A stretch of 64,000 nucleotides of DNA. Source: Deltaproteobacteria bacterium. GTDB lineage: Bacteria > Myxococcota_A > UBA9160 > UBA6930. The DNA is taken from contig VGRF01000001.1 of assembly GCA_016875395.1 (NCBI GenBank), forward strand, positions 221,921 through 285,920, given 5' to 3'. How positions within the stretch are numbered: position 1 is the first letter of the stretch; each line of letters starts with the position of its first letter. The position numbers and the translations under genes were made by a program. Positions 1-7,810 of this stretch are shown here, piece by piece. The notes beneath the pieces are model-generated. The model was not told the DNA's origin. It worked only from the letters and a program-made list of their open reading frames with translations, and searched no databases.

Positions 1-814
1 CGCAGATCTCCTCCTGATTGCGCGAGGCCTCGGCGAACATGCACAGGTCGAGCATTGCCCGCGCGCCGTTCGCGAAGTCCACCGTGACGAATGCGTTGTC
101 GAGGATGTCGGGCGTCTCGCCGGCGTAGCGCTCGTCCTTGTGATTCACGTCCTGCGCGGCCGACGCGTAAACGCGCGTTGCCTCGCTCCCGCACTCGACT
201 CCGCTCGCCTTCGCCCCGCTGCGCGCTTCGCTTGCCGCGACCACGAGGCGCATCAGATCGAAGAAGTGGCAGCACTTTTCCACGAGCGTGCCGCCGGTGT
301 TGCGCGCGAAGCGGTTCCAGTCCCCGACTTTCGGGAGGAACGGGAAGCGGTGCTCGCGGATCGCGAACATGCGGAGCTGCCCGATCGTGCCCGCGCGCAC
401 TTCGTCGAGCAGCCGCGCGACGGGCGGCATGTAGCGGTACTCCATCGCGCACCACACCGGCGCTGGGTGTGCGGCCGCGCGCTCCACGGCCCAGCGCGCG
501 TCGGCGATGGTGGTGCAGAGCGGCTTCTCGACGAGGATCGGCAGCTTCGTCGCGAACGCGGCATCGAGCACTGCGCGATGCGTGTGGTTCGGCGTCGCGA
601 TCACGAGCGCGTCGACGCGCGCATCCGCGAGCAGCTCCTCCGCGCGCTCGTACTCGCGCGGGCCGTCGCCCGTAACAACTCGCGCCCAGCGTCGCGATTC
701 GGCGTGCGGGTCCGCGAACGCCACCACTTCGGCGCCGGGAATCAGCGCGAGGTTCTTCAGATGCTCGATGCCCATCATGCCCGCACCGATCAGGCCGTAG
801 CGGAGCTGCGTCAC
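1..814 (-). CDS. Gfo/Idh/MocA family NAD(P)-dependent oxidoreductase, 3' end cut by window edge
   Basis: 271 residues are visible and the C-terminus lies beyond base 1. The N-terminus has a Rossmann dinucleotide motif GAGMMG (residues 10-15) and the family's EKP motif (Lys97), as in NAD(P)-dependent sugar or inositol dehydrogenases and related reductases. The second domain carries the RNTGGTLVEKCCHFFDLMR stretch and a C-terminal part typical of the family. The chosen GTG start at 814 overlaps the TGA of the upstream remnant gene (GTGA), implying translational coupling. About 20 residues (near 192-212, Ala/Ser/Gly/Glu-rich) look inserted between two conserved blocks and are encoded by a sequence resembling the dispersed repeat arms described elsewhere. 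The substrate cannot be predicted. Confidence 0.85.
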   Translation of the reverse strand, partial: MTQLRYGLIGAGMMGIEHLKNLALIPGAEVVAFADPHAESRRWARVVTGDGPREYERAEELLADARVDALVIATPNHTHRAVLDAAFATKLPILVEKPLCTTIADARWAVERAAAHPAPVWCAMEYRYMPPVARLLDEVRAGTIGQLRMFAIREHRFPFLPKVGDWNRFARNTGGTLVEKCCHFFDLMRLVVAASEARSGAKASGVECGSEATRVYASAAQDVNHKDERYAGETPDILDNAFVTVDFANGARAMLDLCMFAEASRNQEEIC

Positions 815-1122
815 TTCCGGCGCTCCTTCTCCATCACCACGCCGTAGGCGACGCCGCTCTCCGGGGGCAGCAGCGCCGCGATGCGCCAGCCGGTACCCGA
901 GAGGGCGCGGCGCAGCTCCGCCGGAGACGCGAGCCAGTAGTCGAACCACGGCGTTGCGAAGAAGCGATGTCGAACGCGGATGCGCAGCTGGCCGCCGAGC
1001 CTGCCTCGCGCGCGGTTCAAGCGGTGGTAGCGGCGGTGATCCGGGACGATCTCATGCCCGGGCCGGCCCCCGAGGTGGTCGAGCACGAGCTGGCCGTAGG
1101 CGTCTTTTTCGCGCGACAACAT
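811..1122 (-). pseudogene. Class I SAM methyltransferase remnant with internal deletion
   Basis: The 103-residue reading frame starts MLSREKDAYGQLVLDHL and ends PWFDYWLASPAELRRAL...GTGW. Both ends match a class I SAM-dependent methyltransferase family of about 250 residues: the N-terminal helix before the Rossmann fold, and the C-terminal NR-GR-GQ-R and PWFDY blocks. The whole SAM-binding core, with the usual G-x-G motif and following strands, is missing between GHEIV and PDHRRYH, and the frame is kept. I therefore call it a non-functional deletion derivative. Its TGA overlaps the GTG of the downstream oxidoreductase, so it may still matter for translation of that gene. It is divergent from the amidase, with 39 bp between starts. 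Confidence 0.65.
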
Positions 1123-1161
1123 CCGCGCATCCTGCCAGAGAGCGGGCGTAGAATCGCGCCC

Positions 1162-2580
1162 ATGGACAAGACACTCTCCCTCACGCTGACCGAGCTCATC
1201 GCGCGCCTGCGCCTCAAGAAGCTCTCGCCCGTGGAGCTGATGACGGCGGTGCTCGCGCGCATCGACGAGACCAACGGCGATCTCAACGCCGTGGTCTCGA
1301 TGCGCGACCGCGACGTGCTGCTCGCCGACGCGCGCGCAGCCGAGGCGCGCATCCAGCGCGGCGAAGCGCGCGCGCTCGAGGGCATTCCGCTCGGCGTGAA
1401 GGACCTCGAGTACGCGGCGGGCCTGCCAGTGACGTTCGGCAGCCTCGTCTACAAGGACAAGGTCGCCGATCGCGACGAGGCGCAGATCGCGCGGCTGAAG
1501 GCCGCCGGCGCGATCGTCGTCGGCAAGACGAACGCGCCCGAATTCGGGCACACCGCGATCACGAAGAATCTCGTGTACGGCACGACGCGCTCGCCGTGGA
1601 ACCTGGACGTCACGCCCGGGGGCAGCTCGGGCGGCTCCGCGGCGGCGCTCGCCGCGTGCGTGCTGCCACTTGTTACGGCGAGCGACGGCGGCGGCTCGAT
1701 CCGCATCCCCGCGAGCTTCGTCGGCGCCTACGGGCTCAAGACTTCGTACGGGCGCATCCCGCACGACATGCTCGATCTCTGGGAGACGGGCGACACGGCG
1801 GTCGCGGGTCCGCTCACGAAGAGCGTGGCCGACGCCGCGCTTCAGCTCGACGTGACGTGCGGCCCGCATCCGCTCGATCCCAACTCGCTGCCGCATCCGG
1901 GCATCTCGTACGTCGAGGCGCTCGCGGAGGAGCTGCCCGCGGGCACGCGCTTCGGCTTCTCGCCGGATCTCGGCTACGGCGTGGTGCAGTCCGACATCGC
2001 GGCGGTGGTGGAAGACGCCGCGCAGGCATTCGTCAAGGCGGGGCACCGCCTCGTCCCGATCGCGGGTGGGCCACCGATGCTCGGGGCAGCGTGGGGAATG
2101 CTCGGCGCGTTCGCGCAGCTCGGGCGTCTCGCGCAGTTCCTGCCCGAGAAGGAGCAGCTCTTCACGCGCGCGTTCCTGACCGGCATCAAGACCGGCTCGA
2201 AGCTCACGCCGGAGCGCGCGGGCGAGATCAACCGCCTGCGCAACCAGCTGAACGCGTGGTGCGCCGACGTGTTCTCGCGCGTCGACTTCCTCATCACGCC
2301 GACGGTTCCGTACGACCCACCGCCGGCCAAGGGTCCATTCCCCGAGGAGACCGAGGGGCGCCGGCAGCCGCCCGCGGGCGTCGCGGCGTTCACGATTCCG
2401 TTCAACCTCTCGTGGCACCCCGCGGCGACGCTGCGCGCCGGCTTCTCGAAGCGCGGCTTGCCCGTCGGTCTGCAGATCGTCGGCCCGCGCCACCGCGAGG
2501 ATCTCGTGCTGCAGGCGTCGCTCGCGTTCGAGCGCGAGCGTCCGTGGCACCCGAAGTGGGCGACGAGCTGGAGCCATTAG
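1162..2580 (+). CDS. Amidase signature family hydrolase
   Basis: 472 residues. It carries the amidase-signature Ser-cisSer-Lys triad: Lys80 in LGVKDLEY, cis-Ser155 in GGSSGGSAAA and nucleophile Ser179 in SDGGGSIRIP. Such enzymes hydrolyse carboxamides in the cytoplasm; the substrate is not readable from sequence. There is no GatA-specific context (no gatB or gatC nearby), so a stand-alone amidase is likelier than a tRNA amidotransferase subunit. A longer in-frame start exists at 967, but it would overlap the divergent gene and its extra residues do not look like amidase; the ATG at 1162 fits the family N-terminus (TLTELIARLRLKKLSPVEL). A second, distinct amidase lies at 39913. Confidence 0.9.
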   Translation: MDKTLSLTLTELIARLRLKKLSPVELMTAVLARIDETNGDLNAVVSMRDRDVLLADARAAEARIQRGEARALEGIPLGVKDLEYAAGLPVTFGSLVYKDKVADRDEAQIARLKAAGAIVVGKTNAPEFGHTAITKNLVYGTTRSPWNLDVTPGGSSGGSAAALAACVLPLVTASDGGGSIRIPASFVGAYGLKTSYGRIPHDMLDLWETGDTAVAGPLTKSVADAALQLDVTCGPHPLDPNSLPHPGISYVEALAEELPAGTRFGFSPDLGYGVVQSDIAAVVEDAAQAFVKAGHRLVPIAGGPPMLGAAWGMLGAFAQLGRLAQFLPEKEQLFTRAFLTGIKTGSKLTPERAGEINRLRNQLNAWCADVFSRVDFLITPTVPYDPPPAKGPFPEETEGRRQPPAGVAAFTIPFNLSWHPAATLRAGFSKRGLPVGLQIVGPRHREDLVLQASLAFERERPWHPKWATSWSH

Positions 2581-2631
2581 GAGGGGTCGACTCGGCATGC
2601 GCGATCACCGCACTTCGAGGCTTCGCTTGCC

Positions 2632-3030
2632 GTGCACCGCTCGCGGCTGATCGGCGTGATCGTTGATTGCCAGCGCGACGACTTCGCGCGGGGCGTTGGC
2701 TTCTGGGCTGGCGCACTCGGCGCGACGGCGACGCAGGAGCCGAACGGCAGCCGCTTCGTGCGCCTGGGCGGCGTGCGCGGCGCGCTCGAATGGCTCGCGC
2801 AGCCGATCGACCCCGCGGAGCGCGCGTTTCACGTCGATTTCGAGACCGACGACCTCGAAGCCGAGGTGCGTCGCCTCGAAGCGCTGGGCGCGACGCGCAA
2901 GAAGCTCGTGCGCGGTGTGCACTGGGTGATGACTGCGCCGACGGGTCACGAGCTCTGCGTGCTGCCGGTGCAGAGCCCGGATTGGCCCGCGGGCGCTATG
3001 ACGTGGACGCAATCGGGAGAGAAGCGATGA
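2632..3030 (+). CDS. VOC (glyoxalase/bleomycin-resistance fold) protein
   Basis: 132 residues with the short beta-alpha-beta-beta-beta layout of the vicinal-oxygen-chelate superfamily: an N-terminal LIGVIVDC strand, FWAGALGA helix, HVDFETDDLEAEVRRLEALGA second module and a C-terminal GHELCVLPVQ strand. It resembles the glyoxalase-like group in which metal ligands are often poorly kept; no confident catalytic set can be assigned. It heads a tightly packed operon of four genes (VOC, OsmC, VOC, methyltransferase); the ATG of the OsmC gene overlaps its stop codon. Function unknown beyond the fold. Confidence 0.75.
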   Translation: MHRSRLIGVIVDCQRDDFARGVGFWAGALGATATQEPNGSRFVRLGGVRGALEWLAQPIDPAERAFHVDFETDDLEAEVRRLEALGATRKKLVRGVHWVMTAPTGHELCVLPVQSPDWPAGAMTWTQSGEKR

Positions 3031-3437
3031 CCGTCCGCATGGCCGTGACTTATCAAGGTGACCTCCACTGCGAAGGCGTGCACGAGCCCTCGGGCACGCG
3101 CATCGAGACCGACGCGCCCAAGGACAACGAGGGCCGCGGCGAGCGCTTCTCGCCCACCGATCTCGTCGGCGCCGCGCTCGGCAGCTGCATGCTCACCGTG
3201 ATGGGCATCGTCGCGCGAAGGCACGCGTGGGACATGACGGGGGCACGCGCCGACGTGGAGAAGGAGATGGTCGCGCAGCCGCTGCGGCGCATCGGCCGGC
3301 TCGGGCTGCGCATCGAGATGCCCGCGGGCATTCCGCAGAGCGCGCGCGCCGTGCTGGAACGCGCCGCGCACACCTGCCCGGTACACCAGAGCCTGCATCC
3401 CGACGTGAAGATCGAGCTCGCGTTCGTGTGGAAGTGA
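3027..3437 (+). CDS. OsmC/Ohr family peroxide-related protein
   Basis: 136 residues. OsmC-family proteins reduce organic hydroperoxides with a pair of cysteines. Both are present here, Cys54 in ALGSCMLTV and Cys117 in HTCPVHQSL, together with the FSPTDLVGAALGSC signature. The protein is more like the general OsmC group than the Ohr group. The ATG at 3027 overlaps the TGA of the preceding VOC gene (ATGA), so the two are probably translationally coupled. The following VOC gene starts 7 bp downstream of its stop. A cytoplasmic antioxidant role is inferred from family. Confidence 0.88.
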   Translation: MTVRMAVTYQGDLHCEGVHEPSGTRIETDAPKDNEGRGERFSPTDLVGAALGSCMLTVMGIVARRHAWDMTGARADVEKEMVAQPLRRIGRLGLRIEMPAGIPQSARAVLERAAHTCPVHQSLHPDVKIELAFVWK

Positions 3438-3444
3438 GGCGCGC

Positions 3445-3837
3445 GTGATCGACCACCTCTCGACGTACGCGACGCGCTTCGACGCGACGAAGCGCTTCTA
3501 CGAAGCGGCGCTGGCAGTGCTCGGCTCGAAGCTGCAACGCGAGATGGTCACGAGCTGGGACGCTTCGTTCCCGACGCGGCGCATGTGCGCGTTCGGTTCC
3601 ACGCGCCCGATCTTCTGGGTGATCGAGGTGCGCGAGCCTGCAACGCCGCGGCACACCGCCTTCAGCGCGAGCTCGCGCGCGGAGGTCGACGCGTTCTACC
3701 GCGCGGCGCTCGCCGCGGGCGGACGCGACAACGGCGCGCCGGGCGTGCGCGCGATCTATCACCCCGACTACTACGGCGCGTTCGTGCTCGATCCCGACGG
3801 CAACAACGTCGAAGCCGTTTGCCACGCGCCCGCGTGA
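3445..3837 (+). CDS. VOC family protein (glyoxalase-like)
   Basis: 130 residues starting at GTG. It begins MIDHLSTYATRFDATKRFYE, the typical VOC opening with an early His, and ends with DYYGAFVLDPDGNNVEAVCH, the classical C-terminal module whose Glu serves as a metal ligand in true glyoxalases. It is a separate subfamily from the VOC protein two genes upstream, matching the common small VOC proteins of unknown substrate. Its TGA overlaps the GTG start of the next gene. Confidence 0.82.
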   Translation: MIDHLSTYATRFDATKRFYEAALAVLGSKLQREMVTSWDASFPTRRMCAFGSTRPIFWVIEVREPATPRHTAFSASSRAEVDAFYRAALAAGGRDNGAPGVRAIYHPDYYGAFVLDPDGNNVEAVCHAPA

Positions 3838-4685
3838 CGCGCGCTCGCGAGAAGATCTCGCGCGAGCGCGTCGCGAGCGAGGTGCCTCTGGGCGTGCCGC
3901 CCGCGCTGCTACAGGATCTGCACCTGCTCACGCGCGAGGGCGATCTCAATGCCGACGCGCGCCGCAAGCTGAAGCAGATCAAGCATCTCGTAGGCTTGTT
4001 GGGACCCGCGCTCGACGACGTCTACGCGCGCCACGAGCAGCCGCAGCTGGTGGACTGCGGCGCGGGCAAGAGCGCGCTCGGCTTCTTGCTCTACGCGCTG
4101 CGCGTCGGGCCTGCGGAGCGCGGTGCGCTCACGGCGATCGAGGCGCGCTCGGATCTCGCCGCCGCGGCGAAGGAGCGCGCCGCGCGGTACGGCTTCGCGC
4201 GCATGCGCTGCCTCGCGAGCGAGATCGCGCACGCGGCGCCCGAGCTGCCCGAGCGCGTGCACGTGCTCACCGCGCTGCACGCCTGCGACACCGCGACCGA
4301 CGACGCGCTCGCGCTCGCGATCGCGCGCGGCGCGGACTGGGTGGCGGTCGTGCCGTGCTGTCAGGCCGAGGTCGCGCGCGAGCTCGCGAAGGCGAAACCC
4401 GAGGACGCCGCTGCGCGCGAGCTGTTCGCGCACGCCTGGCACCGCCGCGAGTTCGGCGCGCACCTCACGAACGTGATCCGCGCGCTCGCGCTCGAGGCGC
4501 GCGGCTATCAGGTCACGGTCACCGAGCTCGCCGGCTGGGAGCACTCGCTCAAGAACGAGCTGATCCTCGGCAAGCGCGTGAAGCGCTTCGACGCGGGGGC
4601 CCAGCAGCGGCTGGGCGCGCTCCTCGAGCGGTTCCAGGTGCGGCCCGCGCTCGTGCGCCTGCTGGACGAGACCGCGGCGAGCTGA
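3834..4685 (+). CDS. SAM-dependent methyltransferase-like protein (Methyltransf_32 type)
   Basis: 283 residues. The GTG start at 3834 overlaps the preceding stop. After an N-terminal basic region comes LVDCGAGKSALGFLLYAL, the SAM-binding motif I of a class I methyltransferase, followed by ALTAIEARSDL (acidic end of strand 2), VLTALHACDTATDDAL and a VVPCCQAE motif. The HACD and PCC motifs are characteristic of the METTL25/RRNAD-like Methyltransf_32 group. The substrate is unknown; some relatives act on RNA or ribosomal protein. Last gene of the 2632-4685 operon. Confidence 0.75.
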   Translation: MTRAREKISRERVASEVPLGVPPALLQDLHLLTREGDLNADARRKLKQIKHLVGLLGPALDDVYARHEQPQLVDCGAGKSALGFLLYALRVGPAERGALTAIEARSDLAAAAKERAARYGFARMRCLASEIAHAAPELPERVHVLTALHACDTATDDALALAIARGADWVAVVPCCQAEVARELAKAKPEDAAARELFAHAWHRREFGAHLTNVIRALALEARGYQVTVTELAGWEHSLKNELILGKRVKRFDAGAQQRLGALLERFQVRPALVRLLDETAAS

Positions 4686-4760
4686 CGCGCGGCAACGCGC
4701 GACGTTGCGGGCGCGCGCTCGCTCGGCATGATGCGCCGACTCTGCGTGAGCGAGGGGTGA

Positions 4761-5327
4761 ATGCGGCGCTGGCTCGTGGACCTGCACCTGTATCTCGGGC
4801 TCATCTCGCTGCCGTACGTCGTCCTCTTCGGCGTGAGCTCGATCCTCTGGAATCACGACGTTCGCGGGACGCGCACGAGCGAGGTGTGGGAACGTGTGGT
4901 CGCAGCGCCGCACGACGGTAAGCCGCGCGACCGCGCGGTCGCCGTACGCGACGCGCTCGGCCTTCACGGCCTCGTGCACGAACGCGACGTGCGCCAAGCG
5001 CCGGACGGCGGGCTGCGCTTTCGCGTGATCTACCCGGCTCGCCGCGCCACGGTCGAAGTCGACGCCACCGGCCACGCGCGCGTGAACGAGACCTATTACG
5101 GGTTCGCGGAGGTGATCCGCGCCCTGCACGGGTTCCACGGCTGGGACGTGTCCGCGTGGGGCTATTCCTGGATGCTTTTCACCGATCTCTCCGTGGGCGC
5201 GTTCGCATTCTTCATCGTGACCGGCGTCTGGCTCGCGTGGCTGCGCGTGAACGCCCGCGCGCCGCTGCTGGGGACCGGCGCGCTCGCGGCGGTGGTCACG
5301 GGCGCGCTCGCCGCGTGGATCTGGTAA
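4761..5327 (+). CDS. PepSY-associated membrane protein
   Basis: 188 residues. An N-terminal amphipathic and transmembrane segment (LVDLHLYLGLISLPYVVLFG) is followed by an extracytoplasmic region of about 110 residues and two C-terminal hydrophobic segments (near 140-160 and 170-187). The HLYLG opening is the hallmark of PepSY-associated transmembrane helices, which often accompany metal or redox systems at the inner membrane. A GAGGGGTGA purine run just before the ATG serves as ribosome binding site. It is paired with a related gene 4 bp downstream. Confidence 0.65.
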   Translation: MRRWLVDLHLYLGLISLPYVVLFGVSSILWNHDVRGTRTSEVWERVVAAPHDGKPRDRAVAVRDALGLHGLVHERDVRQAPDGGLRFRVIYPARRATVEVDATGHARVNETYYGFAEVIRALHGFHGWDVSAWGYSWMLFTDLSVGAFAFFIVTGVWLAWLRVNARAPLLGTGALAAVVTGALAAWIW

Positions 5328-5331
5328 CGCG

Positions 5332-5925
5332 ATGTACCCGCTGATCCGCGACATCCACGCCTATCTCGGCGTCGCGCTCGCGGCGCTGCTCGCGATCTAC
5401 ACCTGGACCGGCTTCGAGATCGTGCACGGCGGAGGAAAGCGGCCGCGCGAGATCGCGCGCAGCGAGCCGAGCGTCACGCCGGTGGGCGGCGCGAACGACG
5501 CGATCGCGCGCGTCGAAGCCGCCGCGCGCGCTGCCGCGGAGCAGGCGGGCCTCGCGGGCGGCGCCGTCGTTCGCGCGCGCTTCGAGAAGGGCGCATGGCG
5601 CGCCCGCGTCGAGCGCGTCTCGCAGTACGCCGAGGTCACGCTCACGCCCGGATCCTCGAGCGCGGAAGTGCGTCTATGGCGCTACCCGGCGCGCGGCGGC
5701 GTTACGCAGCTCCATCACGTGAGCCTCACCGACGCGCGCGGCGCGCGCTTCGCGTGGGCGATCGCGATCGACGTGCTCAGCGTGGCGCTGATCGCGTTCG
5801 CGCTGACGGGCGTGCTGCTGTTCCTCGCATTGAAGCGGGAGCGGCGACTCGGCTGGGCGCTGCTCGCGGCGAGCACGCTGTACACGCTGGGGTCGATCGC
5901 GCACCTGGTGACCGGTGCGCCGTGA
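5332..5925 (+). CDS. PepSY-associated membrane protein, second of a pair
   Basis: 197 residues. It opens with LIRDIHAYLGVALAALLAIYTWTG, an N-terminal transmembrane helix again preceded by the HAYLG motif, then about 100 soluble residues with an ELxHHVSL-like stretch (QLHHVSLTDARG), and three C-terminal hydrophobic segments to residue 195. The gene starts 4 bp after the preceding related protein, so the pair probably forms one membrane complex or arose by duplication. No catalytic residues are visible. Function unknown. Confidence 0.62.
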   Translation: MYPLIRDIHAYLGVALAALLAIYTWTGFEIVHGGGKRPREIARSEPSVTPVGGANDAIARVEAAARAAAEQAGLAGGAVVRARFEKGAWRARVERVSQYAEVTLTPGSSSAEVRLWRYPARGGVTQLHHVSLTDARGARFAWAIAIDVLSVALIAFALTGVLLFLALKRERRLGWALLAASTLYTLGSIAHLVTGAP

Positions 5926-5994
5926 GAGATGAGGGCCACGCGTCCTTCGACGCGGCGAGCACTCCGCGAGAAGCCCTGCTCGCGTCAGGCTCGG

Positions 5995-6252
5995 TCAGTC
6001 TCCCTCGATCGCGTCCGCCACGTCTTCGCGCACGTCCTCGACCTTGTCTTTGATCTCGTCCTTCGCGTCGTCGAACGCGTCGTCCATCTCGCGGCCAGCG
6101 CGCTCGATCGGGCCCTCGTTCGGGTGGAGCAGCTTGTCCACGGCTTCGTCCATCTTGCGCCCCGCCTTCTCGGCCGGGCCTTCTTCCTTGCACGCCGCGC
6201 CCGCGATCGCGAGCGAAGTGATTAGGGCGAGTGCGAGTCGCGAGCGGGTCAT
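5995..6252 (-). CDS. Small secreted or lipoprotein-like, acidic helical protein
   Basis: 85 residues from the ATG at 6252. An N-terminal signal-like segment (MTRSRLALALITSLAIAGAAC) ends at a Cys, giving a weak lipobox (GAAC instead of the usual LxGC). The rest is a highly charged helical stretch with repeats of the form AERAGRKMDEAVDKLL and IERAGREMDDAFDD, reminiscent of YtxH-like or apolipoprotein-like amphipathic helices. An in-frame ATG at 6291 would extend it, but the internal ATG puts the signal peptide at the N-terminus. Likely periplasmic or membrane-tethered; role unknown. Confidence 0.65.
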   Translation of the reverse strand: MTRSRLALALITSLAIAGAACKEEGPAEKAGRKMDEAVDKLLHPNEGPIERAGREMDDAFDDAKDEIKDKVEDVREDVADAIEGD

Positions 6253-6317
6253 CGCCGATCCTCCAAGCGGTCTGCGCAGGCTCGCAGACAATCGCGAGCG
6301 ATCAACTGCGGCTCGCG

Positions 6318-6764
6318 TCAGTCGTGATCGTCGCGCCGCACGCGCCCGCGCTGCTGCTTGCGCGCCGCGGACGCGCGCTTCTCGCCGAGCCGGCGCTCGC
6401 GGCTCGCGCGCGTGGGCTTCGTCGCGCGGCGAGGGCGCTGCGTCGCGAGCGCGGCGGCGAGCAGCGCCTCGAGGCGCAGGTGCGCGAGCTCGGCGTTGCG
6501 CGCGCGCGAGCGCGTCTCGTCGCAGGCGACGCGCACGCGGCCCTCGGCGTCGAGGCGGTTCGCGAGCTTCGCGCGAATGCGCGCCGCGGCGTCGTCGCCG
6601 AGCGCGCGCGCGGCCTCCGCGAGATCGAGGCTCAGCTCGACGCGCGTCTCGACCTTGTTCACGTTCTGCCCGCCGGGCCCGCCCGAGCGGCTCGCGCGCA
6701 TTTCGAGCGCGCGCGCGGGAATGCGGCGGCCACCCGAGAGCGCGAGGTCGCGCGTGTCCGCCAC
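6318..6764 (-). CDS. arfB: Alternative ribosome-rescue factor / peptidyl-tRNA hydrolase ArfB
   Basis: 148 residues. The N-terminal domain bears the class I release-factor GGQ motif (residues 31-33, in SRSGGPGGQNVNKVETRVEL), which hydrolyses peptidyl-tRNA. The C-terminus is a long Lys/Arg-rich tail (RRATKPTRASRERRLGEKR), as in ArfB/YaeJ, where the tail enters the empty mRNA channel of stalled ribosomes. Length is normal for the family (about 140). It lies immediately downstream of hemF, with 4 bp between the hemF stop and its start, so co-transcription is likely. Confidence 0.93.
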   Translation of the reverse strand: MADTRDLALSGGRRIPARALEMRASRSGGPGGQNVNKVETRVELSLDLAEAARALGDDAAARIRAKLANRLDAEGRVRVACDETRSRARNAELAHLRLEALLAAALATQRPRRATKPTRASRERRLGEKRASAARKQQRGRVRRDDHD

Positions 6765-6768
6765 GCAG

Positions 6769-7665
6769 TTACTCGCTCGCCCATTCGCGCGGCACGAGGA
6801 AGTGCTCGGTGAGGCGCGCTTCGGGCGAGCCCGGCTCGGCGCGGTACTCGTACTCCCAGCGCGCGAGCGGCGGCATCGAGGCGAGCACGTTCTCGACGCG
6901 GCGACCCGACTGCATGCCGTACTTCGTGCCGCGGTCGTAGACGAGGTTGAACTCGACGTAGCGCCCGCGCCGGTAGAGCTGGAACTGGCGCTCGCGCTCG
7001 CCGTGCGGCGTGTTCTTCCGGCGCGCGAGGATCGGCTGGTACGCGGGCAGGAAGGCGTCCCCGACGCTGCGCACGAAGGCGAGGCACGTCGCGAAGTCGG
7101 GCTCGGCGAGGTCGTCGAAGAACACGCCGCCGATGCCGCGCGGCTCGCCGCGGTGCGGCAAGAAGAAGTACTCGTCGCACCACTTCTTGAAGCGCGGGTA
7201 GGCGCCGGGGCCGAGCGGCGCGCAGGCGGCGCGCGCGGTGCGGTGCCAGTGCGCGCAGTCGCCGTCGTCGCCGTAATAGGGCGTGAGGTCGAAGCCGCCG
7301 CCGAACCACCAAGTCGCGCCCGCGCTGAAGAGGCGCAGGTTCATGTGCGTCGTGGGCGCGTACGGATTGCGCGGGTGCACGATCAGCGAGAGCGAGACCG
7401 CCTCGAACGGCTGCCCCGCGAGCTGCGGGCGGCCCTCGGTCGCGGCGGGCGGAAGCGCCGGGCCCCGCGCGTGGGTGAAGTTGACGGCGGCCTTCTCGAC
7501 GACGGCGCCGCCTTCGAGCACGCGCGGGCGCGAGAGCACGCCGCCGGCGCCGCTCACGTCCGCGCCGCGGAACCTCGCCGCGCCGTCCTCGGCTTCGAGC
7601 GCGGCGCAAATGCGCGCCTGCAGTTCGCTCAGGTACTCGTGCATCGCGTTCGGGTCGGCGGACAT
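6769..7665 (-). CDS. hemF: Oxygen-dependent coproporphyrinogen-III oxidase HemF
   Basis: 298 residues, the usual length. The enzyme decarboxylates coproporphyrinogen III to protoporphyrinogen IX with O2 in haem synthesis. Family blocks seen: [75 protein letters not shown] and the C-terminal [18 protein letters not shown]. The conserved His and Asp residues needed for substrate binding are all kept. It indicates an aerobic haem pathway. It is divergent from the metallophosphoesterase, with a 145 bp intergenic gap, and followed by arfB. Confidence 0.96.
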   Translation of the reverse strand: MSADPNAMHEYLSELQARICAALEAEDGAARFRGADVSGAGGVLSRPRVLEGGAVVEKAAVNFTHARGPALPPAATEGRPQLAGQPFEAVSLSLIVHPRNPYAPTTHMNLRLFSAGATWWFGGGFDLTPYYGDDGDCAHWHRTARAACAPLGPGAYPRFKKWCDEYFFLPHRGEPRGIGGVFFDDLAEPDFATCLAFVRSVGDAFLPAYQPILARRKNTPHGERERQFQLYRRGRYVEFNLVYDRGTKYGMQSGRRVENVLASMPPLARWEYEYRAEPGSPEARLTEHFLVPREWASE

Positions 7666-7810
7666 GGCGCGGCAATCTACCTCGCAGCTGTGGACGCAAG
7701 CCGCAACGCGACACGGCTCGGTGTCGCTTCGTGCACGTTGCGGCGGACTCTCCGCACAATTGCACGCGCCGAGCCGACAACTCGCGCGCGTCGCCTACCT
7801 TGCGACGCCC

